64,000 nucleotides of DNA from Cystobacter ferrugineus. Its GTDB lineage: Bacteria > Myxococcota > Myxococcia > Myxococcales > Myxococcaceae. Below are positions 50,919 through 58,577 of this stretch, in pieces; position 1 is the first letter of the stretch, and every line of letters begins with the position of its first letter. A program made the translations under genes and the position numbers. Under the pieces are notes generated by a model. The model was not told where the DNA came from. It saw only the letters and a program-made list of their open reading frames with translations, and did not search any database. The stretch is taken from contig NZ_MPIN01000002.1 of assembly GCF_001887355.1 (NCBI RefSeq), positions 62,001 to 126,000 of the forward strand, written 5' to 3'.

Positions 50919-51782
50919 CTATCCGGCGCCGAGCACGCTCGCGAGCCGGGGCAGCACCTCGCCGGCGCGCGCCTCCACGCGCACCTCCATCCATTCATGC
51001 CCCCGGCACTCGCCGAGGTTGATGAGCCCCACGGGCATGCGGCGATCCACGGCGCGCTGCAGGAAGCGGTAGCCCGAGTAGATGGCCAGCGACGAGCCCA
51101 CCACCAGGAACGCATCCCCCTCCTCGAGCAGCGCGAACGCCTCCTGCACCGTGGGCGCGGGCACGTTGTCGCCGAAGAACACCACGTCCGGCTTGAGCGT
51201 GCCCTCGCACTCGAGACACGCGGCGACCTGGAAGGCGCGCACCGCGTCGTCGTGCAGCTCGGCGTCGCCGTCGGGCCGCGACTCGGCGCTCGCGGCGGAG
51301 AAGCCGGGGTTGAGCTCCAAGAGCCGCCGCTGCAACTGCTCGCGCGGCTCGAGGGCGCCACACGCGAGGCAGCGCACCCGGGCGAGTGCGCCGTGCAGCT
51401 CGATGACGCGCCGGCTGCCCGCGGCGTGGTGCAACCGGTCCACGTTCTGGGTGATGAGCCCGAGCACGTGGCCCGCGTCCTCCAGGGCGGCGAGCGCCCG
51501 GTGCGCCGCGTTGGGCCGGGCCGCGCAGAAGCGGGGCCAGCCGATGAGGCTGCGCGCCCAGTAGCGCGCGCGCACCTCGGGCCGGGCGAGGAACTCGCGG
51601 TGCTGGATGGGGTTGCGGGCGCGCGCGCGCGTGCCAGGGCCGCGGTAGTCGGGGATGCCCGACTCGGTGCTGCACCCGGCGCCCGTGAGCACCACGACCC
51701 GGCGGCCGCGCAGCAGCGCCGCCAGGGCGTCCACGTCCCCGGGCCCGGTGGGCTCGGACGATGTTTCCAGGGAAGTCGTCAT
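50919..51782 (-). CDS. Sir2-family NAD-dependent protein deacylase
   Basis: A 287-residue sirtuin. Motifs: GAGCSTESGIPDYRGPGT (NAD loop), TQNVDRLHHAAG, the catalytic His in ELHGALARVRC, zinc knuckles CLACG and CLECEG, and GSSLAIYSGY. The insertion after the first knuckle and the PDYRG motif fit the SIRT4-like class II bacterial enzymes. ATG 51782 follows GAGGAGTGCCGC; the long frame further upstream is antisense to the DUF2378 gene. Its neighbour GNAT could supply the opposing acetylation. Confidence 0.9.
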   Translation of the reverse strand: MTTSLETSSEPTGPGDVDALAALLRGRRVVVLTGAGCSTESGIPDYRGPGTRARARNPIQHREFLARPEVRARYWARSLIGWPRFCAARPNAAHRALAALEDAGHVLGLITQNVDRLHHAAGSRRVIELHGALARVRCLACGALEPREQLQRRLLELNPGFSAASAESRPDGDAELHDDAVRAFQVAACLECEGTLKPDVVFFGDNVPAPTVQEAFALLEEGDAFLVVGSSLAIYSGYRFLQRAVDRRMPVGLINLGECRGHEWMEVRVEARAGEVLPRLASVLGAG

Positions 51783-51897
51783 GCGGCACTCCTCATAACC
51801 GCCCCCCGCCCCTGGCGCCCGGCTCCCCCGGGGGAGGCCCTCCCCGAGGAAGCCCTCGTGCGCCTGGCCGTTCCAGGTGTGACATAGTTGACGGCCC

Positions 51898-52488
51898 ATG
51901 TCCGGCACCCCTGCCATCCGAAGCTTCGTCTGCAAGACCATCCTGGACGCGGCCCGGAGTCTGCCCGAGGACAAACAGCGCCGGATCTTCATGGACATCC
52001 CCCCCGCGACGCTCGCCCTGCTCGAGTCCACGCCGCGGCTGGGCTGGGTCCCCATGCCCGAGAGCATGTGGCTGACGGATGCCCTCCATCTCACCCTGGG
52101 CAATCCGGGCTTCCGCCACTTCTTCTCCCTGCTGGCCGAGCACCTGGTGTCCGCGCCCATGCTCCAGTCGCTCTTCGATGGCGCGGTGCGTCTGCTCGGC
52201 CTGACGCCCCAGGCGATGCTCAAGTGGTCCACCTACGCCTGGGAGCAGGCGTTCCGCGACTGCGGACGGCTCACCTACCGGCCCATCCGCGACACGCCCA
52301 GCCAGGGCCGGGTGGAGATGATTCTCGAGGACTTCCCTCCCCTGCTGCACCGGGGCGGCACCTTCGCCGAGGCGCTCGCGGCCACCTTCGAGATGTTCCT
52401 GCGCCGTGTCTCCAAGACGGGCCGCGTCGAGCTGCGCCCGATGCAACCCCACACGAACCGCCTCGTGTGTGACGTGTCCTGGGATTGA
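51898..52488 (+). CDS. DUF2378 (TIGR02265) family protein
   Basis: A 196-residue protein with the features of the Myxococcales-restricted TIGR02265/DUF2378 family: a helical N-terminal half (AARSLPEDKQRRIFMDIPP), the WVPMPESMWLTDAL segment, GAVRLLGLTPQAMLKWSTYAWEQAFRDCG, and a final beta region (RVEMILEDFPPL). Function is not known; members are numerous in each myxobacterial genome. No upstream ribosome site is obvious. It is a lineage marker for this window. Confidence 0.8.
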   Translation: MSGTPAIRSFVCKTILDAARSLPEDKQRRIFMDIPPATLALLESTPRLGWVPMPESMWLTDALHLTLGNPGFRHFFSLLAEHLVSAPMLQSLFDGAVRLLGLTPQAMLKWSTYAWEQAFRDCGRLTYRPIRDTPSQGRVEMILEDFPPLLHRGGTFAEALAATFEMFLRRVSKTGRVELRPMQPHTNRLVCDVSWD

Positions 52489-52665
52489 CACTTCGCAATC
52501 GCTGGCGCACGGCGTCATGCGCGGCCGCGCCTGCACGCAATGCGTTACACCCGCATCACATCAGCAAAGATTATTACAAACTGGGATTTTGTGTTATGCG
52601 GGCGCAATCGACGAGACCGTCGATCCCCGCCTTACCCCCAAACCCAGTTACAGCAGGAGCCTCTC

Positions 52666-53760
52666 ATGTTTTCTCGTTTCGACGGGCAGAGGGTTTCCCT
52701 TGCCTGCGCGCTCACCGCTTCCCTCGTGATGGGTGGCGATGCGCTCGCGAGCACCATCAACCAGAACAGCTCGTGGACCATCAACCGCGGCGCCTCCACG
52801 ACGTATCGCGTCGTGGCCTATGGTGACTCCATCTTCGCGGGCTACAAGGGCTCGCTCAGCAGCGTGGCCAAGCGCTCGGGTCCCCAGGTGCAGGGGGAGT
52901 ATCTGGCGCGCGAGTTCAACTCCAACATGGAAGTCATCCGGCGCACCAAGTCGGGCGCCAAGGCCAACGACATCTACAACAACAAGATCGTCGCCGAGCG
53001 CTCGTACATGCAGGCGAGCAACACCCGCGTGGTGATGTTCGAGATGTGCGGCAACGACTATCTCCAGGCGCGCTCTGCGTTCGAGGATCAGAGCGGGACG
53101 TGTAGCTACAGCGGCCTGGACACGGCCCTGGCCAACTGCACCACGTACACGGAGAAGGCCATGCAGGCCATCAACCAGTACGCCACCACGGCCAAGGCGA
53201 AGATCGTGATGAACATCTACTACCCGGGGTTCAACACGGACAACAAGCTCACGAGCTGCTCGGACCCGGCGACGGGCAAGGCCATCAACCAGCGGCAGAA
53301 GTTCCTGCCCTACCTGGCCAAGAGCAACTGGCGCACGTGCAGCCTGGCGGAGAAGTACGGCTTCAAGTGCGCGGACGCCTTCGCCGAGTACATGGGCGCC
53401 GACTACGACTCCAACGGCGACGGGCAGATCGACCGCGAGGCGCTGCGCTACAAGTCGGGCGAGACCGAGACCGACTACGTCACCCGCATCACCAGCACGC
53501 TCGTGGCCACCCTGCGTGACTCCAACACGCACTTCGTCAACGCGAGCACCAGCTACGACTACATGCAGTCGGACGACACGCACCCCACGTTCTACGGCGC
53601 CTCGCTCTCCGTGGGCACCTTCGGCGGCACGGCCACGGGCTCCGGCGCTCCGGACTTCGCCGACTCGGCGGTGACCAACGGCCAGAACACCCAGTGGAAC
53701 AAGTCCGGCCACGAGCGCATGGGCTGGCTCTTCTCCACGATGGATCCCACCGCGCCGTAA
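52666..53760 (+). CDS. Secreted SGNH/GDSL-type hydrolase
   Basis: A 364-residue exported esterase. A signal peptide ends at about DALAS, followed by block I VAYGDSIFAGYKG (nucleophile Ser), block III MCGNDYLQ, and the late catalytic pair in SDDTHPTFYG. A DSNGDGQID stretch (about residue 248) looks like an EF-hand-type calcium loop. Six or more cysteines suggest disulfides. It likely hydrolyses ester groups on polysaccharides or lipids outside the cell. ATG 52666 follows AGGAGCCTCTC. The 100 bases before it are unusually AT-rich for this genome and probably hold the promoter. Confidence 0.87.
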   Translation: MFSRFDGQRVSLACALTASLVMGGDALASTINQNSSWTINRGASTTYRVVAYGDSIFAGYKGSLSSVAKRSGPQVQGEYLAREFNSNMEVIRRTKSGAKANDIYNNKIVAERSYMQASNTRVVMFEMCGNDYLQARSAFEDQSGTCSYSGLDTALANCTTYTEKAMQAINQYATTAKAKIVMNIYYPGFNTDNKLTSCSDPATGKAINQRQKFLPYLAKSNWRTCSLAEKYGFKCADAFAEYMGADYDSNGDGQIDREALRYKSGETETDYVTRITSTLVATLRDSNTHFVNASTSYDYMQSDDTHPTFYGASLSVGTFGGTATGSGAPDFADSAVTNGQNTQWNKSGHERMGWLFSTMDPTAP

Positions 53761-53781
53761 GCCCCCCCTGTCCGGGGAGGC
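53761..53781 (+). terminator. Hairpin after the SGNH hydrolase gene
   Basis: GCCCCCCC-TGTCC-GGGGAGGC immediately after the stop forms a 7-bp stem with one mismatch and a five-base loop. Terminator-like but without a U-tract. Confidence 0.4.
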
Positions 53782-53835
53782 GCCGCGCTCAATCCGCCCA
53801 ACATCCCGGAGGGGAAGGCGGTTAGGGTGCGGCGC

Positions 53836-54657
53836 ATGAATCGGACGATCGATCTGCGGTCCCGGTGGACACTCGTCACCGGGGCCTCTTCGGGGCTGGG
53901 ACTGGAAATGGCCCGCGCCATCGCCCGGGACCATGGGGGCAACGTGGTCCTGGTGGCGCGGCGCAAGGAGCGCCTGGAAGCCCTGTGCGAGGAGCTGCGC
54001 ACGCGCCACGGAGTCCAGGCCGCCTCCATCGTGGCGGACCTGTCGCGTCCCGAGGACGTGGAGCGGGTCTTCGCCGAGGCCACCCGGGAGCGCGTGCTCC
54101 ACGGCGCCATCCTCAACGCGGGCGTCACCTACTGGGGTGAGGCCATGAAGCTGGACTGGGACGCGTTCCAGGCCCTGCTCAACACCAACGTCACCAGCAT
54201 GGTGCGCCTGTCGAGCCTGCTGCTGCCCCACCTCATCGAGCAGGCAGGAGGAGCGCGCGGCGGCGCGGCCGGGCTGATGCTCATCTCCAGCGTGGCGGCG
54301 TTCATCCCCGTGCCGTACCAGGCGGCCTACAGCGGCACCAAGGCCTTCATCCTGAGCTATGGGCAGGCGCTGGCGCAGGAGCTGCGGCACACGGGCGTGT
54401 CCGTCACCGTCTTCGCCCCGGGTGGCATCACCACCGAGCTGCTGGAGAACTCCGGGCTGTCGCGGCGCTTCAAGGCGGGAGACCTGGGGATGATGACCGC
54501 CGCGCAGTGCGCCACGCACGCCGTGCGCGCCTTCGTCCAGCGCAAGGAGCTGTCCGTCCCCGGACTGCTCAACCAGACGCTGGCGCTGGCCTCGAGGCTC
54601 CTGCCGCGCGGCCTGCTCGCCCAACGCACCGCCGCCATGTACCGGCCCGGGCACTGA
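53836..54657 (+). CDS. SDR-family oxidoreductase
   Basis: A 273-residue classical SDR: WTLVTGASSGLGLEMARAIA (NAD(P) loop), AILNAGVTYWG, SSVAAFIPVPYQAAYSGTKAF (Ser and YxxxK) and VTVFAPGGITTELL. It resembles the DltE/YqjQ-like dehydrogenase group with a C-terminal extension (LALASRLLPRGLLAQ). Substrate unknown. ATG 53836 was taken over a GTG nine bases upstream. It is convergent with the pilin gene. Confidence 0.88.
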   Translation: MNRTIDLRSRWTLVTGASSGLGLEMARAIARDHGGNVVLVARRKERLEALCEELRTRHGVQAASIVADLSRPEDVERVFAEATRERVLHGAILNAGVTYWGEAMKLDWDAFQALLNTNVTSMVRLSSLLLPHLIEQAGGARGGAAGLMLISSVAAFIPVPYQAAYSGTKAFILSYGQALAQELRHTGVSVTVFAPGGITTELLENSGLSRRFKAGDLGMMTAAQCATHAVRAFVQRKELSVPGLLNQTLALASRLLPRGLLAQRTAAMYRPGH

Positions 54658-54690
54658 GCCGCCCGGGGCCGGGCACGCGGTGCGGCCGGG

Positions 54691-55329
54691 CTACTTGTCG
54701 CACTCCACGTCGTTGAAGGTGTTGAGCGGCACCCCCGCGATGACGATCATCTCCTCGTTGCCACACGGGGACGTGCTCAGCTTCGCGTCCTTGGTGGCGA
54801 TGTGCCAGGTGTCCACGCCCCCGGTATCACCGTCGATGTCACCCGCCGCGAACGCGTCGATGTTGCACCCCGGGCAGATGCCCGAGAGGCCCGGCGACTT
54901 GGGATTCTCCCCGTTCCCCTCGTTCCAGGAGAAGGAGATGGGCACGAAGGACGGCTGGGCGCTCGCCACCTTGAACTTCGCCTCGTCCACGGTGATGCAG
55001 TTGGCTTCCTTGGGAAGGGTCACCCCCGAGGCCTCGCGCTGCTCGCACGTCCGCGTCTGCGCGAAGTAGTAGGCGTAGCGGTTGCCGCGCTCCGGCGAGA
55101 AGCCGATCGTCGTCGAGAACTCCGAGTAGGCGCCCTTCTCCTGCTGGTAGGCACGCTGGCCGACGAACCAGGTCCTCAGATTGGACTTGGCTTCCGCCTG
55201 CTTGGCGCGAGCCTGGAACTTGATGAAGTTCGGAATGGCGACCGCGGCGAGGATGCCGATGATGGCCACGACGATCATCAGTTCAATGAGCGTGAAGCCG
55301 CGATTCGAAGGGGCAGCGGACTGGCGCAT
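54691..55329 (-). CDS. Type IV major-pilin-like protein (PilA family)
   Basis: A 212-residue type IVa pilin-like protein. A short leader ending SNRG is followed by the prepilin peptidase site and conserved helix FTLIELMIVVAIIGILAAVA, with Glu5 for assembly. IPNFIKFQARAKQAEAKSNL and GFSPERGNRYAYYFAQTRTC follow Myxococcus PilA closely; a C-terminal disulfide region (CPGC, SPCGNEE, DVECDK) completes it. It could be a PilA paralogue, since no other pil genes are nearby. It should polymerise into pili used for S-motility or adhesion. Confidence 0.88.
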   Translation of the reverse strand: MRQSAAPSNRGFTLIELMIVVAIIGILAAVAIPNFIKFQARAKQAEAKSNLRTWFVGQRAYQQEKGAYSEFSTTIGFSPERGNRYAYYFAQTRTCEQREASGVTLPKEANCITVDEAKFKVASAQPSFVPISFSWNEGNGENPKSPGLSGICPGCNIDAFAAGDIDGDTGGVDTWHIATKDAKLSTSPCGNEEMIVIAGVPLNTFNDVECDK

Positions 55330-55478
55330 GGATGAAACTCGAGGACGGCGGGGACGACGAGCCCAGTCGGGATGAGGACCCGTGTCCCTGTAAAGCTATC
55401 ACCAGGATGTGCCTTCCTGGAAACGAGGCCCCGGCACACCTACCTGGTTGGAGGTTCGACCACCTCGCCCGACCGCGG

Positions 55479-56543
55479 TCAGCGCAGGGGTTGGAGACGC
55501 TCGGCCAGCCTGCCGGTGGCCATCAACTCCCGCAGCTCGTCGCCCATGCGCTCGCCTTCGCTCAGCACCTGGCGCCAGGCGCGCATCCGCTCCGCGTCGG
55601 ACAAGCGGTAGAAGTCATCCAGGTCGGGAATCTTCCCGAAGGGCAGGCGCGCGACGAACTCCGGCGACGGGGAGAGCAGCAGGGCCCGGCGGAAGTTGGC
55701 GGGCCCGGCGCGGCGCCACAGGAGCGCGTTGTCGAAGTAGCCGGGCACGACGTAGGGGTAGAAGTGGGGGTAGAGCACCAGGCCCTCGCCCACGCCGAAG
55801 TCCAGGTCCGGGTGGTAGTCGAGAATCCCACCGTCCCGATGGACTCCGGGCCCGGCGCCGTCGATGCGCACCCCGCTCATGGCCAGGGGAATGGAGCCCG
55901 AGGCCAGCAGGGCGGAGCGCAGGTTGTCGCGCGTCAGGGGCAGGTGCACGGAGGGCAGATCGTTGAGGCCCCGGAAGGGGCTGGTGTCTCCGGCGCTGTG
56001 GAAGATGACGCGCTCGATCTGAAGTCCCAGGGTGCGGCGGCTCAGCAGATTGCCCAGGGCAGTCAGGGTGAGCCCCAGCGTCTGCAGGTGACGCTGCTCG
56101 CTGGCGGACAGGCCCCTGCACCGGTTGGTCAGCACATGCAGTCGCGCCCACGGGTGGCCGAGGATCTGCGCCTCGCCGTCGCCGGAGCCCAGGATGGCGT
56201 CCACGACCCCCCGGCTGGTGGTGCTCACCAGCTCGGCGGAGGGATTGGGTGGATAGCGCTGGGAGATGTACGCCTCGGCGAAGCGCTCCAGGGCCGCGAC
56301 GGGCTCGTTCAGGGCGAGACAGCACAGGCGCCAGCTCCCGATGGACGAGCCAATCAGATGGAGCGGACGGGTGCGCGCGCGGAAGAAGTCGCCGAAGAGC
56401 ATGCGATCCAGCCCGGCCAGCACCAGCCAGCGCGGTCCGCCCGAGGCACCCGGCACCACGTCGACGTCATCCGCGCGCAATCCCCGTTCACGAATCAGGC
56501 GCACGGCGTCCGGACCGGCGCGCAGGGTGAGGCTCGAACTCAT
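55479..56543 (-). CDS. Patatin-like phospholipase
   Basis: A 354-residue patatin-fold acyl hydrolase. The oxyanion segment is GASGGPRWLVLAGLD (about 32-46), the nucleophile Ser is in GSSIGSW (Ser67), and the catalytic Asp is in HRDGGILDY. No signal peptide is seen. It would cleave acyl chains from phospholipids or other lipids. GGTGG precedes ATG 56543. It is divergent from the sphingolipid-type desaturase, so both could act in lipid metabolism. Confidence 0.85.
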   Translation of the reverse strand: MSSSLTLRAGPDAVRLIRERGLRADDVDVVPGASGGPRWLVLAGLDRMLFGDFFRARTRPLHLIGSSIGSWRLCCLALNEPVAALERFAEAYISQRYPPNPSAELVSTTSRGVVDAILGSGDGEAQILGHPWARLHVLTNRCRGLSASEQRHLQTLGLTLTALGNLLSRRTLGLQIERVIFHSAGDTSPFRGLNDLPSVHLPLTRDNLRSALLASGSIPLAMSGVRIDGAGPGVHRDGGILDYHPDLDFGVGEGLVLYPHFYPYVVPGYFDNALLWRRAGPANFRRALLLSPSPEFVARLPFGKIPDLDDFYRLSDAERMRAWRQVLSEGERMGDELRELMATGRLAERLQPLR

Positions 56544-56698
56544 GGAGCCACCAAGAAAAACTGGGGAGGAGTTGGAGGTTGAAACATGGTCGTCAAAGGG
56601 GCAAGGAGGCGAGGCATCCCATGAATTGCCGCATGGCGTCGAGCGGGAGCGGTGTGCGAAGCTGCGCGCCCATCTTCGCCCGAGCGAAAGGAACCCCT

Positions 56699-57697
56699 TT
56701 GAGTCAGCCGCGCCCCCTGGAGTTTTTCCGTAGCACGGAGAAGGAGCCCCACCTGGAGCGGGCTCGCAGCATCCTGCGTGCCCACCCCGAACTCAAGGAC
56801 CTGTGCGGCCCGACCCCCATCACCGCCGCCTTCGTGCTGCTGCTGGTGGCGGGCCAGGTGGGCCTCGCCTGGGCCCTGCGCGACTCGCCCTGGTGGGCGC
56901 TGCTCGCCGCCGCGTGGTTCGTCGGCGCCTTCCTGGACCATGGCCTGTGGGTGCTCATCCACGAGTGCACCCACAACCTCGTCTTCAAGGCCCCCCGCGC
57001 CAACGCCCTCCTGCAGATCTTCGCCAACCTGCCCATCCTCTTCCCGGCGGCCATCTCCTTCCGCAAGTACCACCTCATCCATCACCGCTTCCAAGGAGAC
57101 CTGGAGCTGGACGCGGACCTGGCCTCGCCCTTCGAGGCGAAGGTGATCGGCAACACCTTCTTCGGCAAGGCGTTCTGGATGCTCAACTTCTGGGCCTTCC
57201 AGGCGCTGCGCGTGCAGCGGCTCAAGCGCGTGCCGTTCTTCGACGGGTGGTACATCGCCAACCTCGCCGTGCAGCTCGCCTTCATCGGCGGCAGCTTCGC
57301 GCTCCTGGGGCCGCGCGCGCTCGTCTACATGTTCCTCTCCTCCATCTTCGCCATCGGCCTGCATCCGCTGGGCGCGCGGTGGATCCAGGAGCACTACCTC
57401 GTCAAGCCGCCGCAGGAGACGTACTCGTACTACGGCCCGCTCAACTGGGTGGCGTTCAACGTGGGCTACCACAACGAGCACCACGACGTGATGCGAGTGC
57501 CCTGGACGCGCCTGCCCCAGGTGAAGAAGATCGCCCCCGAGTACTACGACACGCTGCACTCCCACCGCTCGTGGACGGCGCTGTGGCTCAAGTTCCTCTT
57601 CGATCCGTCCCTGTCGCTCTACAGCCGCATGACGCGCTCGGGCGACTCGGGCCAGGGCACGCTGAAGCTCCCCGACGAGCCCGCCAAGGCGGCATGA
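56699..57697 (+). CDS. Fatty acid / sphingolipid delta-4-type desaturase
   Basis: A 332-residue membrane desaturase with all three His boxes: HECTHN, HLIHHRFQG and NVGYHNEHHDVMRVPW. The third box and the following VKKIAPEYYDTLHSHRSW closely resemble dihydroceramide delta-4 desaturases (DES/DEGS), rather than acyl-CoA desaturases. Myxobacteria make sphingolipids, so ceramide-type substrates are plausible. The start is TTG 56699 with AAAGGAA six bases upstream; a 40-residue extension in the same frame has no lipid-enzyme character. Four to six transmembrane helices are visible. Confidence 0.85.
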   Translation: MSQPRPLEFFRSTEKEPHLERARSILRAHPELKDLCGPTPITAAFVLLLVAGQVGLAWALRDSPWWALLAAAWFVGAFLDHGLWVLIHECTHNLVFKAPRANALLQIFANLPILFPAAISFRKYHLIHHRFQGDLELDADLASPFEAKVIGNTFFGKAFWMLNFWAFQALRVQRLKRVPFFDGWYIANLAVQLAFIGGSFALLGPRALVYMFLSSIFAIGLHPLGARWIQEHYLVKPPQETYSYYGPLNWVAFNVGYHNEHHDVMRVPWTRLPQVKKIAPEYYDTLHSHRSWTALWLKFLFDPSLSLYSRMTRSGDSGQGTLKLPDEPAKAA

Positions 57698-57719
57698 GCC
57701 GTCCCCCGCCCGCCCCACC

Positions 57720-57741
57720 CGGAGCCCCCCTCAGGGCTCCG
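57720..57741. terminator. Bidirectional hairpin between desaturase and HAD genes
   Basis: Perfect 8-bp arms CGGAGCCC (57720-57727) and GGGCTCCG (57734-57741) with a six-base loop. The stem covers the stop codon of the HAD gene and lies 23 bases after the desaturase stop. Confidence 0.55.
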
Positions 57742-58402
57742 TGGCCAGGGGCGACTCGGCGTAGCGCGCGAGCAGATCCTGCGGAGAGCCGAAGACGGCC
57801 AAGGCCCCGGCGCCCCGCAGGTCCTCCTCCGAGAAGCCCCCACACACCAGCCCCAGGCAGCGCAGGCCCAGGCGCACGGCGCCCTCGATGTCATGGGGCA
57901 GCGCGGCCACCGCCAGCGCGTCGTCGGTGCCATCGAGCCCCAACAGCCGGATGGCCTCCGCGGGAATCTCCTCGTTCAACCGGTGGCCCTCCACCTCCGC
58001 GTCCGTGGTGCGCGCGTCGATGAGGTCCGCCACCCCGAGCAGCTCGATGTAGTGCTCCAGCTCGTCGGGCTCCGCGCTGGAGGCCAGGGCGATGCGCCAC
58101 CCCTCGTCCCGCAGGCGCTGGAGCAGCTCGGTGACGCCCAGGAAGGGCCGCACGCGCGAGAGGTACTCCTCGTGGAAGAGCGCCCGGTGGTAGCTCGTCA
58201 GCTCATCCGCGTGGCGCAGGTAGTCCTCCTCCGAGAGCAGGGCGGACAGGAACCGGTCCCCCTCGCGGCCGAGCTGCGCGAGCACCCGCGGCAGCCGCAC
58301 CTGGACACCATAACGCGCCAGCGACTCCTGCCAGGCCCGCGCGCGCAGCACGTTGGAGTCCACCAGCGTCCCATCCACCTCGAAGATGATTGCCTTGGGC
58401 AC
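57731..58402 (-). CDS. HAD-family hydrolase-like protein with degenerate catalytic motifs
   Basis: A 223-residue beta-phosphoglucomutase/phosphatase-like HAD protein. Fold landmarks: motif I IFEVDGTLVDSN, a helical cap (YLRHADELTSYHRALFHEEY), motif II IALASSAEPDELEHYI, motif IV region VAALPHDIEGAVRLGL. The motif I nucleophile, Asp in FDxDGT, is Glu here, and the first acidic residue of motif IV (usually GDTPYD) is lost. It may be a non-catalytic or altered HAD protein. The start is GTG 58402, with GGAGGAGG before it; a longer frame upstream is not protein-like. Confidence 0.83.
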   Translation of the reverse strand: MPKAIIFEVDGTLVDSNVLRARAWQESLARYGVQVRLPRVLAQLGREGDRFLSALLSEEDYLRHADELTSYHRALFHEEYLSRVRPFLGVTELLQRLRDEGWRIALASSAEPDELEHYIELLGVADLIDARTTDAEVEGHRLNEEIPAEAIRLLGLDGTDDALAVAALPHDIEGAVRLGLRCLGLVCGGFSEEDLRGAGALAVFGSPQDLLARYAESPLATEP

Positions 58403-58577
58403 GAGCCTCCTCCGCCCCACAACCTGCACACGCCCCCCTGCCCTCGCCAGACACCTCGGGCACGTGTCCCGCCTCCCTCCACGGGAGCGCCCCGGAGCTC
58501 CCTCCACGCCGGATGGAAGGCCCCTGTCCGCCCCTCCCGGCAGCAGGCGGGCGAGCGACGTGGCCCTTGCCGGGGGT

